Shown here: positions 15,438 to 24,300 of the stretch, one piece after another
How positions within the stretch are numbered: the stretch's first letter is position 1
Layout: each line of letters opens with the position of its first letter
Assembly (NCBI GenBank): GCA_964587625.1
Contig: CAZPLU010000020.1
Location: 1-44,988 of the forward strand
Length of the DNA: 44,988 bases
Source: DAOPZJ01 sp964587625
Lineage (GTDB): Bacteria > Bacillota > Clostridia > Oscillospirales > JAKOTC01
Reading direction: 5' to 3'
Program-made: the position numbers and the translations under genes
The notes under the pieces: model-generated
Database searches by the model: none
What the model saw: the letters and a program-made list of their open reading frames with translations, nothing else
Told to the model about the DNA's origin: nothing

Positions 15438-15476
15438 AAAAAACGCGTTTTGGTATATTCCAAAACGCGTTTTTTT
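15438..15476 (+). terminator. Terminator of the tRNA-Gly/Arg/His operon
   Basis: An inverted repeat with core AAAACGCGTTTTGG pairs with 15460-15475 around a 6-base loop and ends in a run of seven T. It starts directly after the tRNA-His CCA. Confidence 0.93.
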
Positions 15477-15480
15477 CAAA

Positions 15481-15522
15481 GGGGGGATAATCCCTGCGAG
15501 GGGGATTCGGGACTATCCCCCC
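15481..15522. repeat. Noncoding GC hairpin
   Basis: GGGGGGATA (15481-15489) pairs with TATCCCCCC (15514-15522), with further CCC/GGG pairing inside. It begins a gene-free stretch of about 420 bp (15477-15898). No protein-coding frame is convincing here. Confidence 0.5.
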
Positions 15523-15684
15523 TATGCATCCCCCTAACCGAGGTACGCCTGCGGGCGGAAATTGAAATTTTATGTCATATGTATAATGCACAATGTGTTT
15601 TTTTATAAATAAAATCAATTCAACGGCTTTTCATGTGTAGATGCATGAAAAATGAATGAAGTGTAAAAAAGATGCAACCACCCT

Positions 15685-15717
15685 GCCGACTGCGGTCGGC
15701 ACCCCTCCAAGGAGGGG
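15685..15717. repeat. Double-hairpin dispersed repeat
   Basis: GCCGAC-TGCG-GTCGGC (15685-15700) is followed one base later by CCCCTCC-AA-GGAGGGG (15702-15717). Tandem hairpins of this CACCCCTCCAAGGAGGGG type are a familiar intergenic repeat in Clostridia assemblies (recognised from memory). It probably adds RNA structure or is a non-autonomous mobile repeat. Confidence 0.5.
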
Positions 15718-15734
15718 AATAGAGTTAACTTTTT

Positions 15735-15890
15735 TTGCGTTCTGCCCTCTGCCCTTCGAGAAGACAGAGATCAGAGGACAGAAGACAGAATAGAGCCGGT
15801 TTTAAAATAACCATTTCGATTTTCGTCTCTCGTCTTTCGTGTCTGCCCTCTGCCCTCTCACTTCTGTCTTCTCGCAGCCCATTTCCTATT
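15735..15890. repeat. Low-complexity polypurine/polypyrimidine repeat
   Basis: Pyrimidine-rich blocks (TGCCCTCTGCCCT at about 15740 and again at about 15842, CTTCTGTCTTCTC near 15863) flank a purine-rich block of GAAGACAGA/AGAGGACAGA units (15760-15792). The blocks are partly complementary, so the region can fold back on itself or form unusual DNA structure. No gene is seen in it. The zip gene's stop follows at 15899. Confidence 0.5.
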
Positions 15891-15898
15891 TTTAACCC

Positions 15899-16690
15899 CT
15901 ACCCCAGCGCCACGTCGAGCAGCATCATCAGTGCAAACCCGAAAGCGACGCCGATGGTGCCGACATTGCTGTGATCGCCCGACTGGCTTTCCGGAATCAA
16001 TTCCTCAACCACGACATAGATCATCGCACCCGCCGCAAACGCCAAAACATAGGGCAATATCGACGTGATCATTGAAGTCAGCAAAATGGTCAACGCCGAC
16101 CCGACAGGTTCCACGACGCCGGAGAGAAAACCGTATGTAAACGCCCGGCGTTTGGTGATTCCGGCGTCGACCAGCGGCATCGAGATAATGGCGCCCTCGG
16201 GGAAATTTTGGATCGCGATGCCGATGGCAAGCGTAAAGGCCCCGGTCAGCGAAACCGCCGTATTGCCGTTTAAAACGCCCGCAAAGACCACGCCGACGGC
16301 CATCCCCTCGGGGAGATTATGCAGGGTGACCGCCAAGATCAACATGGAGGACTTTTTGGTTTTTTTCACGCCCATGCCCTCCGGCTCATCCGAATTGATA
16401 TGCAGGTGCGGGATGATCGTGTCGAGCAACAACAAAAAGCCCATTCCGGCCAAAAATCCGACCACAGCCGGAAGCCAGGAAACAACGCCGCTCTCTTCCG
16501 CCATATCGATTGCCGGAATCAACAGCGACCAGACCGATGCGGCGATCATCACGCCGGAGGCGAACCCGAGCAGGGCTTTTTGCAAAGAGGATTTCATCCC
16601 TTTTTTCATCAAAAAGACCATCGCCGCGCCCAGTGTCGTTCCCGCAAGCGGTATTAATATGCCGATTAAAACTAAGATCGTATCGCTCAT
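15899..16690 (-). CDS. ZIP-family divalent metal transporter
   Basis: 263 residues with about eight predicted membrane helices. The ZIP signatures in helices IV and V are present: VTLHNLPEGMAVGVVFAG and IAIQNFPEGAIISMPL, where His, Asn and Glu form the binuclear metal site. An internal loop (residues about 95-110) carries PHLHINSDE with His residues. The family imports Zn, Fe or Mn into the cytoplasm; the closest bacterial models are ZupT and the GufA-like group. GGAG precedes the ATG by 5 bases. It is 15 bp downstream of a DtxR-type regulator on the same strand, so metal-dependent control is very likely. Confidence 0.94.
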   Translation of the reverse strand: MSDTILVLIGILIPLAGTTLGAAMVFLMKKGMKSSLQKALLGFASGVMIAASVWSLLIPAIDMAEESGVVSWLPAVVGFLAGMGFLLLLDTIIPHLHINSDEPEGMGVKKTKKSSMLILAVTLHNLPEGMAVGVVFAGVLNGNTAVSLTGAFTLAIGIAIQNFPEGAIISMPLVDAGITKRRAFTYGFLSGVVEPVGSALTILLTSMITSILPYVLAFAAGAMIYVVVEELIPESQSGDHSNVGTIGVAFGFALMMLLDVALG

Positions 16691-16705
16691 ACAAACTCCG
16701 GATTT

Positions 16706-17092
16706 TTATTTTTCAATTCTTTTTTCCCCGTGTTTTGCGTGCTCTTTCATCTTTTCAAAGGTCTCGTCACAGATGTCGTGTTCTATTTTACAGGCGTCGC
16801 GCGCCGCGGTTACGGGGCTGACGCCGATTTGAATCAAAAAATCCGTCAATAACCGGTGGCGTTCCAAAATCTTTTCGGCGATTTCTTCCCCCGCCGGCTT
16901 GAGCGTGATATATCCGGCTTCATCCACCTCGATGAAACCGTCTTTTTTCAGCAGCCCGACCGCGCGGCTGATACTGGGTTTGGAATAGCCCGTATAGTTG
17001 ACGATATCGATGGCGCGCACCAAGCCCTGTTTCTCCCGCAAAATCAATATGTTTTCAAGGTACATCTCACCCGATTCCAACAAATGCATCAT
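16706..17092 (-). CDS. DtxR/MntR-family metal-dependent regulator
   Basis: About 128 residues. A winged helix (about 8-60) has IDIVNYTGYSKPSISRAVGLLKK and DGFIEVDEAGYITLKPAGEE, followed by the dimerisation/metal domain with ERHRLLTDFLIQIGV and CKIEHDICDETFEKM, whose Glu/His/Cys/Asp residues fit the metal ligands. There is no C-terminal SH3-like domain, so it is MntR-sized. The open frame extends 13 codons upstream, but the predicted promoter starts RNA near 17115, excluding that ATG. GAGGG stands 4 and 7 bases before the two adjacent ATGs (17092 and 17089). It probably represses itself and the ZIP transporter when metal is replete. Confidence 0.92.
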   Translation of the reverse strand: MMHLLESGEMYLENILILREKQGLVRAIDIVNYTGYSKPSISRAVGLLKKDGFIEVDEAGYITLKPAGEEIAEKILERHRLLTDFLIQIGVSPVTAARDACKIEHDICDETFEKMKEHAKHGEKRIEK

Positions 17093-17121
17093 CCGACCCT
17101 CTTTCTCGCCCGATTTCCTTG

Positions 17122-17150
17122 ATTTTATCATAAATTTTACCGTAAATCAA
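17122..17150 (-). promoter_or_regulatory. Promoter and possible operator of the dtxR-zip operon
   Basis: On the minus strand TTGATT (17145-17150) and TAAAAT (17122-17127) have a 17-bp spacer. An imperfect palindrome TTTAC-N-GTAAA (17136-17146) overlaps the -35 side of the spacer and is a candidate site for the DtxR-type protein encoded downstream. Confidence 0.55.
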
Positions 17151-17188
17151 GTTGCAGGCGCCGACGTTTTTATGAACGTTCCGCACAC

Positions 17189-17218
17189 TTGTCAAACCCG
17201 GTGATTTTATAGTATAAT
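17189..17218 (+). promoter_or_regulatory. Promoter of the AraC-nfnAB operon
   Basis: TTGTCA (17189-17194) and a perfect TATAAT (17213-17218) have an 18-bp spacer, 32 bases before the TTG start codon. Confidence 0.68.
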
Positions 17219-17249
17219 TATTAAGTGACTTGACTTGGAGGTGATCGGC

Positions 17250-18485
17250 TTGCAGGAGCAACTCTCTTTGCGCTGTGCGGAAAACGCAGAGCAGCTATCC
17301 GTGCTCAGCGGTGTTCCCGTCCGCATTTTCGACACCTACAACCGCGTCTTTTTCGACCAACCACAAAAAGAGCCGAAAGCATTCTTCTGTTCTTTTTGCG
17401 GATATCCCAAATGCAATCCCGAAAACACCCATTTTTACGGCTGCAACGAGGCCTACCGCTGGAACGGGAAATATATATACTACTGCCCCATCGGACTGTT
17501 GTTTTGCGCGTCTTCGGTCACCGACGACACCGGAAAAATGCAGGCGGGGATGGTCGCCGGTCCCGTTGTCATGGGGGATCCGCGGGATTCGCTGGCCGGG
17601 ATCAAAGACCCGAAAACGCAAGAAGCCGTCCGGAAAATGCCGGTTTTAACGACCCAGAAAGTCAATGCGCTTTCCTCCTGTCTGTTGGCAAGCGCGGTGC
17701 TCTCCTCGGGCGTCGCATACGGTCTTGCGGGCAGTTTCGTATACGAGCAGGAAAAGCAGCTCAACGCCATTTTCTCCGCTCACGGCGACTTTTTAAGCGA
17801 ACAGCACTCCACCTACCCCATCGAATACGAAAAGACCCTGCACCGCTTGATTATCGAGCATGACAAGAGCGGTGCGCAGGCGCTTTTAAACGAACTGCTG
17901 GGTTTTATCTATTTTTCCAGCAACTACGATCTTGAGACCATCCGGGAGCGCTCGGTCGAACTGGTGGTTTTGCTGTCGCGCTCGATCATCGACGCGGGCG
18001 CGGACGCAAAGGATATATTCCTCTCCAACAGCGGGTATATCCACGAGATTGAGCAATTCACATCGGTTGAGCAGTTAAACGTCTGGCTCAGCGTGATGCT
18101 GCACCGCTTTATCAACTATACCTTCGACTTCACCCAGGTCAAGCACTCCGACGTCGTCTTCAAGGCCATGAACTACATCAAAGCCAATTATGCGGGGAAA
18201 ATCACATTGGACGACATCGCAAAACATGTCTATTTGAGCCGTTCCTATCTCAGCACGGTTTTTAAGGATGACACCGGCATGAGCGTCACCGACTATATCA
18301 AGCACATCCGCATTGAAAAAAGCAAGCTGTTTTTGTTTGACAACCGGATCAAGCTCGCCGACATCGCCGCGCTTTGCGGTTTCGAGGACCAGAGTTATTT
18401 TACAAAGGTCTTTCGCAGCGAAGTCGGCATCTCACCGAAAAAATATCGGGACAGCGGCGGTCGTATCGCCACTATAAAACCTTAG
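17250..18485 (+). CDS. AraC-family regulator with PocR sensory domain
   Basis: About 411 residues from TTG 17250, which lies 8 bases after GGAGG (an upstream TTG at 17235 overlaps the SD). The N-terminal third is a PocR ligand-binding domain with its Cys set: FFCSFCGYPKC, YGCNEAYRWNG and YYCPIGLLFCASS. The middle is helical. The C-terminal 100 residues are a double helix-turn-helix of AraC type (LDDIAKHVYLSRSYLSTVFKD, then LADIAALCGFEDQSYFTKVF). PocR was defined in the propanediol regulator of Salmonella; in Clostridia the ligand is usually unknown, and the Cys cluster may sense redox or metal. It lies 13 bp before nfnA, so it probably controls NfnAB. Confidence 0.93.
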   Translation: MQEQLSLRCAENAEQLSVLSGVPVRIFDTYNRVFFDQPQKEPKAFFCSFCGYPKCNPENTHFYGCNEAYRWNGKYIYYCPIGLLFCASSVTDDTGKMQAGMVAGPVVMGDPRDSLAGIKDPKTQEAVRKMPVLTTQKVNALSSCLLASAVLSSGVAYGLAGSFVYEQEKQLNAIFSAHGDFLSEQHSTYPIEYEKTLHRLIIEHDKSGAQALLNELLGFIYFSSNYDLETIRERSVELVVLLSRSIIDAGADAKDIFLSNSGYIHEIEQFTSVEQLNVWLSVMLHRFINYTFDFTQVKHSDVVFKAMNYIKANYAGKITLDDIAKHVYLSRSYLSTVFKDDTGMSVTDYIKHIRIEKSKLFLFDNRIKLADIAALCGFEDQSYFTKVFRSEVGISPKKYRDSGGRIATIKP

Positions 18486-18498
18486 AAGGATGGCAGTT

Positions 18499-19323
18499 AT
18501 GCACGAAATTCTTGAAAAAAGAGCCCTCAACGCCAATACATGGCTGATGCGGGTACACGCGCCCCTTGTGACAAAACGCTGTGAACCCGGACAGTTTATC
18601 ATCTTTCGCATCGATGAGCAAGGAGAACGCGTCCCGTTGACCATCGCGGATTTTAACCGGGCAACCGGCAGCGTCACGATGATCTTTCAAGCCGTCGGCG
18701 CTTCTACGACCGCGTTGTCAAAACTAAATCCAGGCGATTTCATTTTGGATTTTACGGGACCTCTCGGAAACGCCTCTGATCTGGAAGGCCTTCGAAATGT
18801 CGCCGTCATCGGCGGCGGCGTCGGCTGCGCAATCGCCTATCCCCAGGCGAAGAAACTGTTTCAGACGGGCTGTAAAGTCGATTTGATCGCCGGGTTCCGC
18901 GGCAAGGATCATGTCATGCTCGAAGACGAGATGCGCCAAAACTGCTCGCGGCTTATGATCACGACCGACGACGGCAGCTACGGAGAAAAAGGGCTTGTGA
19001 CCGACAAACTGAAAGCCCTGATCGAGAGCGGCGAAAAATATGACAAGGTCATCGCCATCGGACCGGTGATCATGATGAAGTTCGTCACGCTGACCGCAAA
19101 GGCATACGGCATTCCCGTCACCGTCAGCTTAAACCCGATCATGATCGACGGCACCGGCATGTGCGGCGGCTGTCGGGTCACAGTCGGCGGCGAGACCAAA
19201 TTCGCCTGTGTGGACGGCCCCGAGTTCGACGGACATCAGGTCGATTTTGATGAATTGATGCGCCGAAACGCCGCTTATATGGCGCGGGAATCCGAAGCCG
19301 TCCACAAATGCCGTCTGATCTGA
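18499..19323 (+). CDS. nfnA: NfnA: small subunit of electron-bifurcating transhydrogenase
   Basis: About 274 residues. It is a ferredoxin-NADP reductase-like subunit with an FAD-binding beta barrel (ERVPLTIADFNR and GPLGNASDLEGL), an NAD-binding domain (VAVIGGGVGCAIAYPQAK) and a [2Fe-2S] site near the C-terminus (GTGMCGGCRVTVGGETKFACVDG). With NfnB it couples NADH and reduced ferredoxin oxidation to reduction of NADP in the cytoplasm. The first ATG (18490) abuts AAGG, so the ATG three codons later was chosen. A dihydroorotate dehydrogenase electron-transfer subunit (PyrK) would look similar, but the following nfnB decides. Confidence 0.93.
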   Translation: MHEILEKRALNANTWLMRVHAPLVTKRCEPGQFIIFRIDEQGERVPLTIADFNRATGSVTMIFQAVGASTTALSKLNPGDFILDFTGPLGNASDLEGLRNVAVIGGGVGCAIAYPQAKKLFQTGCKVDLIAGFRGKDHVMLEDEMRQNCSRLMITTDDGSYGEKGLVTDKLKALIESGEKYDKVIAIGPVIMMKFVTLTAKAYGIPVTVSLNPIMIDGTGMCGGCRVTVGGETKFACVDGPEFDGHQVDFDELMRRNAAYMARESEAVHKCRLI

Positions 19324-19395
19324 CAGAGCGGATGATCGATTTTCGGAAGTCGCCGCGCCCCGCCGTCAGACATTGATACATAAAGGAGCTCTCCC

Positions 19396-20793
19396 ATGAA
19401 CAATATGAGTCCGAAAAAAACCCGTGCTTCCGAACAACCGCCCGATCACCGTATTTTTAATTTTGCGGAGGTCGCGCTCGGTTATGACGAACAGCAGGCC
19501 GTTGAAGAGGCCCACCGCTGCATCGAATGTAAAAATCCCAAATGTGTCGCCGGCTGTCCCGTGAATGTTGCGATCCCCGAATTTATAAAATCGATCAAAG
19601 CGGGGGACTTTTTCACCGCTTATGATGAAATCTATCATACCAATTCCCTGCCCGCCGTCTGCGGGCGTGTCTGCCCGCAGGAGAGCCAGTGCGAGCAATT
19701 GTGCGTCCGGGGCATCAAAGGCGAGCCGGTCGCCATCGGCCGTTTGGAACGGTTTGCCGCCGACTACGCCGCAAAGCACGGATACAGCGCGCCGGTCGAA
19801 AAAGCGGACAGCAACGGCAAAAAAATCGCGATCGTCGGTTCGGGGCCCGCGGGACTTACCTGCGCCGCCGAACTGGTAAAACGCGGATTTGATGTGACCG
19901 TCTTCGAGGCCTTTCACAAGTACGGCGGCGTTTTGGCCTACGGCATCCCCGAATTTCGACTGCCCAAGTCCATTGTCGCGGATGAGATCGACGCCTTGCG
20001 CAGGCACGGTGTAAAATTTCAAGCCAATGCCGTTGTCGGGAAATCCATGACGGTTGACGATCTGCTTGCCGAGGGCTATAAGGCCGTTTTTCTCGGCACA
20101 GGCGCGGGATTGCCGAAGTTTTTGGGCATTCCGGGCGAAAATCTGATCGGCGTCTTCAGCGCAAACGAATACCTGACACGCATCAATCTGATGAGGGCCT
20201 ATGCGGAGCAATATGACACGCCGGTGCTCAGATTTGCCCGTGTGGCCGTCGTCGGCGGCGGCAATGTGGCGATGGACGCCGCGCGCTGCGCGAAGCGCAT
20301 GGGCAGCGAGGTCTGTCTGGTCTACCGCCGCACCGAAAACGAGATGCCCGCCAGAGCCGAGGAACGCCACCACGCCCAAGAGGAGGGTATTGTCTTTCAA
20401 ACACTGACCGCGCCGGTTGAAATCATCGGTGATAAAGACGGGAAAGTGACCGGCTTGAAATGCCGCAGAATGGCGCTCGGCGAACCCGACGCCGGCGGCA
20501 GAGCCCGACCCGTCGAAATCCCGGACAGCGATTTTATCCTCGAGACCGACGCCGTCATCGCCGCGATCGGCACCTCGCCCAACCCCATCATCGCAAAAAG
20601 CACGCCGGACATCGCTTTCAACAAATACGGATGCGCGGTGGTCGGCGAAAATTCCCTGATGACCACTAAGCCGGGCGTTTTTGCCGGAGGCGACCTCGTC
20701 AGCGGCGCCGCGACCGTGATTTTAGCGATGGGCGCGGGCAAGCAGGCGGCGGCCGAGATCGACGAATACTTAAACAATAACATCGATTCATAA
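19396..20793 (+). CDS. nfnB: NfnB: large subunit of electron-bifurcating transhydrogenase
   Basis: 465 residues, the length of NfnB / glutamate synthase small-subunit-like proteins. The N-terminal [4Fe-4S] region has CIECKNPKCVAGCP and CGRVCPQESQCEQLC; then an FAD fold (VGSGPAGLTCAAEL) with GGVLAYGIPEFRLPK, and a second Rossmann fold for NADP (VVGGGNVAMDAARCAKR) with EVCLVYRRTENEMPAR. The C-terminal flavin motif is GVFAGGDLVSGAATVILAMGAG. It pairs with the nfnA gene 72 bp upstream. AGGAG precedes the ATG. The alternative, a stand-alone GltD, is unlikely because no gltB is nearby. A hairpin without a T tract (20818-20840) follows. Confidence 0.95.
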   Translation: MNNMSPKKTRASEQPPDHRIFNFAEVALGYDEQQAVEEAHRCIECKNPKCVAGCPVNVAIPEFIKSIKAGDFFTAYDEIYHTNSLPAVCGRVCPQESQCEQLCVRGIKGEPVAIGRLERFAADYAAKHGYSAPVEKADSNGKKIAIVGSGPAGLTCAAELVKRGFDVTVFEAFHKYGGVLAYGIPEFRLPKSIVADEIDALRRHGVKFQANAVVGKSMTVDDLLAEGYKAVFLGTGAGLPKFLGIPGENLIGVFSANEYLTRINLMRAYAEQYDTPVLRFARVAVVGGGNVAMDAARCAKRMGSEVCLVYRRTENEMPARAEERHHAQEEGIVFQTLTAPVEIIGDKDGKVTGLKCRRMALGEPDAGGRARPVEIPDSDFILETDAVIAAIGTSPNPIIAKSTPDIAFNKYGCAVVGENSLMTTKPGVFAGGDLVSGAATVILAMGAGKQAAAEIDEYLNNNIDS

Positions 20794-20833
20794 ATAGTAT
20801 CGCGCGGCGCATTAAACCGGCGTATCTTTTTGA

Positions 20834-20944
20834 TATGCCGCCCCGATTGCAAAACTTTACGAAAGAAACCGCAAAAACTCCGCAATCGAGGAAATCAAAA
20901 ACTTTGAAACCGTAAGAATGCCCACGCATCCTTCGTTTTTTTAA
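20834..20944 (+). pseudogene. Possible C-terminal relic of an unknown gene
   Basis: A 36-codon open frame without an ATG start reads as protein (KLYERNRKNSAIEEIKNFE, then MPTHPSFF and a stop). It lies in the gap between nfnB and a truncated oxidoreductase start. The frame could be chance; no family is recognised. Confidence 0.2.
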
Positions 20945-20985
20945 TTCGTTCAACAATTATTAAATAAATGATATAGAGGTGCATA

Positions 20986-21213
20986 ATGAATTTTTCCGTG
21001 GGTATCATCGGCAGCGGTTCCATGGGCAAGGCGCATACATACGCCTATGACAAGCTGAACGAATTTTACGACGGCGTTCGGATTGAGAAAAAGATCATCT
21101 GTTCACCGCACATCACCGCCGAAAAGGCAGCGGACTTGGGCCGGAGCGCATATGAAGCTGTCGATTCGGTGATGCAATCGGACAGGGAGAAAAGGACTGT
21201 TTGCATTGAATGA
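20986..21213 (+). pseudogene. Truncated Gfo/Idh/MocA oxidoreductase remnant
   Basis: The first about 65 residues are a good Gfo/Idh/MocA Rossmann start: VGIIGSGSMGKAHTYAYDKL, then IICSPHITAEKAADLGRSAYE. The frame ends nine residues after MQSD, where a 340-380 residue enzyme would be expected. No continuation is found in other frames of the next 160 bp. AGAGG precedes the ATG, so the remnant may still be translated to a 75-residue peptide. It is best explained as deletion of the rest of the gene, perhaps when the large synthase gene arrived. It is not closely similar to the intact oxidoreductase at 5804. Confidence 0.7.
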
Positions 21214-21377
21214 GTTCATTTGATTCTCGAAATTCAAGATAAACCCATTTTCCGTAATACCTACCACGAACAGCCGATAGAACAAACCTATCCGCTGTTT
21301 TTAATTTTCGGTATTTTTTATGAACAACCGAGGAAAAATAGGATGTATCGTCTTAACTTCTGTTTAACGAGGTTGCC

Positions 21378-24300
21378 ATGAAAAAAAAGAGTTTTTGCGG
21401 TTTTAAAATGTACATGCGCCTTTCGGCTGTCATGCGCGAACTGTATTCCGAGAAACGGCGTTCGTCCGGGGCAACGGGGAGCGGTGAGTGGCTTGCCGAC
21501 AACTATTATTTGATCTACCGCCGCTCGCGCCGTCTGCTTGATTCGTTCGCACAGATGCCGAATTTACCCGTCAAAGACGGCAGCATTCGGATATTGGAAA
21601 TTTGCCGCGACTTTATGACGCTCGAAACAGAGCCGAAAATCGAGGCGTTCGACAGGATGATTGAGGAGGCGGCCGAACAGACGCCGTTGCAAAACGCGGA
21701 GCTGGATATGCTCCCGGCGTTTTTGGAATATGCGGCTTTTGAGTTGATCGGGCAGTCCGCGGAGTCGGGGGACGCCAAGGGGATTTCGCGCGCCATCAAA
21801 TTGCTGCGGTTTTGTTCGGGATATGATTTCACGTCCATGCTCGAAAACCACAACGGCGTCGACAAGCTCCTGAGAGAGGATCCTGCCGGCATTTATTCGG
21901 AGATGGACGAGACCAGCCGATTCGCATATCGAAAAGCGGTGACAAAGCAGGCGGAAAAACACAAACTCACGGAGACCGTCTACACGCAAAAACTTCTCGA
22001 ACAGGCCCAAAACGGCAAAAACGAGACCGAGCGGCATGTCGGAAACACCCTTTTCGCAAAACCCGCCGCCCGGAGGATCCGCGCGATGGCGTTGTCACAA
22101 TTTCACACGCTTTCGGCGTTGTTGATCTGTTTTGTCTATGCCGTCAAAACCCGTGACTGGATCTGCGGTACGGCCATGTATCTCCCGGTAAAATCGATTT
22201 TGAAGCCCTTCTTTGAAAAAGCCGCTCTCTCCGGCGTCGAACCCACCGTTTTGCCCCGCATACAATTCAAGGGCAATATTCCGGCGGAGAACTCCGTTTT
22301 GGTCGTCGTCAGTTCCCTGCTCCCGTCCGTCGGCGGCATCGATGCCGCCGTCGAAAAATTAAAAGACCTCTATCACGTCTCTCAAAAAGGAGAGGTGCGA
22401 TTTTGTCTGCTCTGCGACCCGAAAGAATCCGATTTCCCGAACACGCCTCAAGAGGAATATACCGTTGCAATCCTGAGAGATAAAATCGATATCTTGAACC
22501 GCACCCTCGCCGATCGGTTTTTTTTGGTTGTCCGTCCGAGGAGTTTTATCAAAACCCAAGACAAATTTGCCGGAAAAGAGCGCAAGCGCGGTGCGATCGG
22601 CGCGCTGGTCAACATCATCAACGGGCAGAGTGTTGACGGGCTCTTTGCTTTTTGCGGCAATATCACAAACCTGCGCGGCGTCAAAAATCTGCTCGTGTTG
22701 GACAGCGATACCGCGTTGCAGTTGGACAGCGTCCAAAAATTCATCGGCGCCGCCGCGCACCCGCTGAACCGAAAATACGGCGTTTTTTCACCGTCCCTCG
22801 GCACCAAGCTGTCATCGGCCGAAAACACGCCGTTTACGAAACTGATGTGCGAAACAGGCGGGACCGTGGCCTATGACAACAACTGTTCGGAATACTATCA
22901 GGATCTCTTTGATGACTCGATCTTTTCTGGCAAAGGGCTGATTGACGTTGCCGGTTTTGCAAAATCGTGCATCAACTGCCTGCCGGAGGAGCGCATCCTG
23001 AGCCATGACATCCTTGAGGGCTGTTTGCTGCGCACTTGCTATCTCTCCGACACCCAGCTCTGTGACGATTTTCCGACGACGCCGGAGTCCTGGTTAGGCC
23101 GTCTGCACAGATGGACACGCGGCGATATCCAAAATTTGGTTTTCACATCGTCAAAATTGCAAGCAAAATACGCTCCCTTGACGCCCCTGTTTTCACGTTT
23201 GTCTAAACGCAAATTGCTTCAAAACGCCGAGCGCGCGTTCTTGCCGGTTGTGTCGGCGATCTGCCTGGTCTGCAGCGCGGCGGAAAAGAAAAAGGCGTTG
23301 CGCGTTTTACAACTGATACTCGGACTCGGATATGCCGTTTTTCCGCAATTGAACGCCTTGGTCCAAAAACTGCGCAAGGGCGGTTTTTCTGTGCTTTCAA
23401 GGCGGTTTTTCGGAAACTCCATGCCGGTATTTCTGCGCTTTCTCGCGTCCTCGGGGGTCGGTATTTTGCTGCTGCCCCAGACGGCGTATACCTGCATCGA
23501 TGCCTTTGTCAGGGCGATCTGGCGCTCATTTGTATCCGGGAAAAATCTGCTGGAATGGACGACCGCGGCGGAAAACGAAAAAAACTTGATCTCGTCGATC
23601 CGCCGGTATAGCCCATCCCTGTTTTTTTGGCTGTTTTTGTTTTTGGCCGGGGGCGGCGTCGGTTTCAAGGCCTTTTCTCTGGCCGCACTTTGCGCGACCC
23701 CCTCGCTGAAACTGCTCGGGCGCCCGAAAAAAAGACCGAATCCGCAGGAGGCCGACACCGAGCGCGCCAATGTATACGCCTCTCTGTGCTGGAAATTTTA
23801 TGCCGCCTACGTCGGCGCGGAAGACAATTTTTTGCCTCCGGACAATGTGCAGGAGACCCCGGTTTTTGCCGTCGCCCACCGCACGTCGCCCACAAACATC
23901 GGATTATATCTGTGCAGTGTCGCCTCCGCTTTCGATTTCGGAATCATCACGTTTGACGCGATGCTCGATCTGCTCGACAAAACGCTCAAGACCGTTGAAA
24001 AATTGGAAAAGTACAAGGGCCATCTATTGAACTGGTACGATACCAAAACTCTGCGGCCGCTCGCGCCCCGCTATGTCTCCTCGGTTGACAGCGGAAATTT
24101 CGTATGCTGTCTGACGGCCCTGAAGGGTGCGTTGATTGAACGGAAAAGTGAAGATCAACGGGTATATGATTTGCTTGCGCGCATGGAAAAACTGCGCGCA
24201 GAGACCGATTTTTCGTTCTTGTACAATCGCAGACGATCTCTTTTCCATGTGGGTTTTCGCTGCGACACCGAAACCGCCGACACGTCTTATTATGACATGC

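Noticed and set aside
19366..20400. 344-codon minus-strand frame opposite nfnB
   Set aside because: Antisense shadow of nfnB, which has intact FeS, FAD and NADP motifs.
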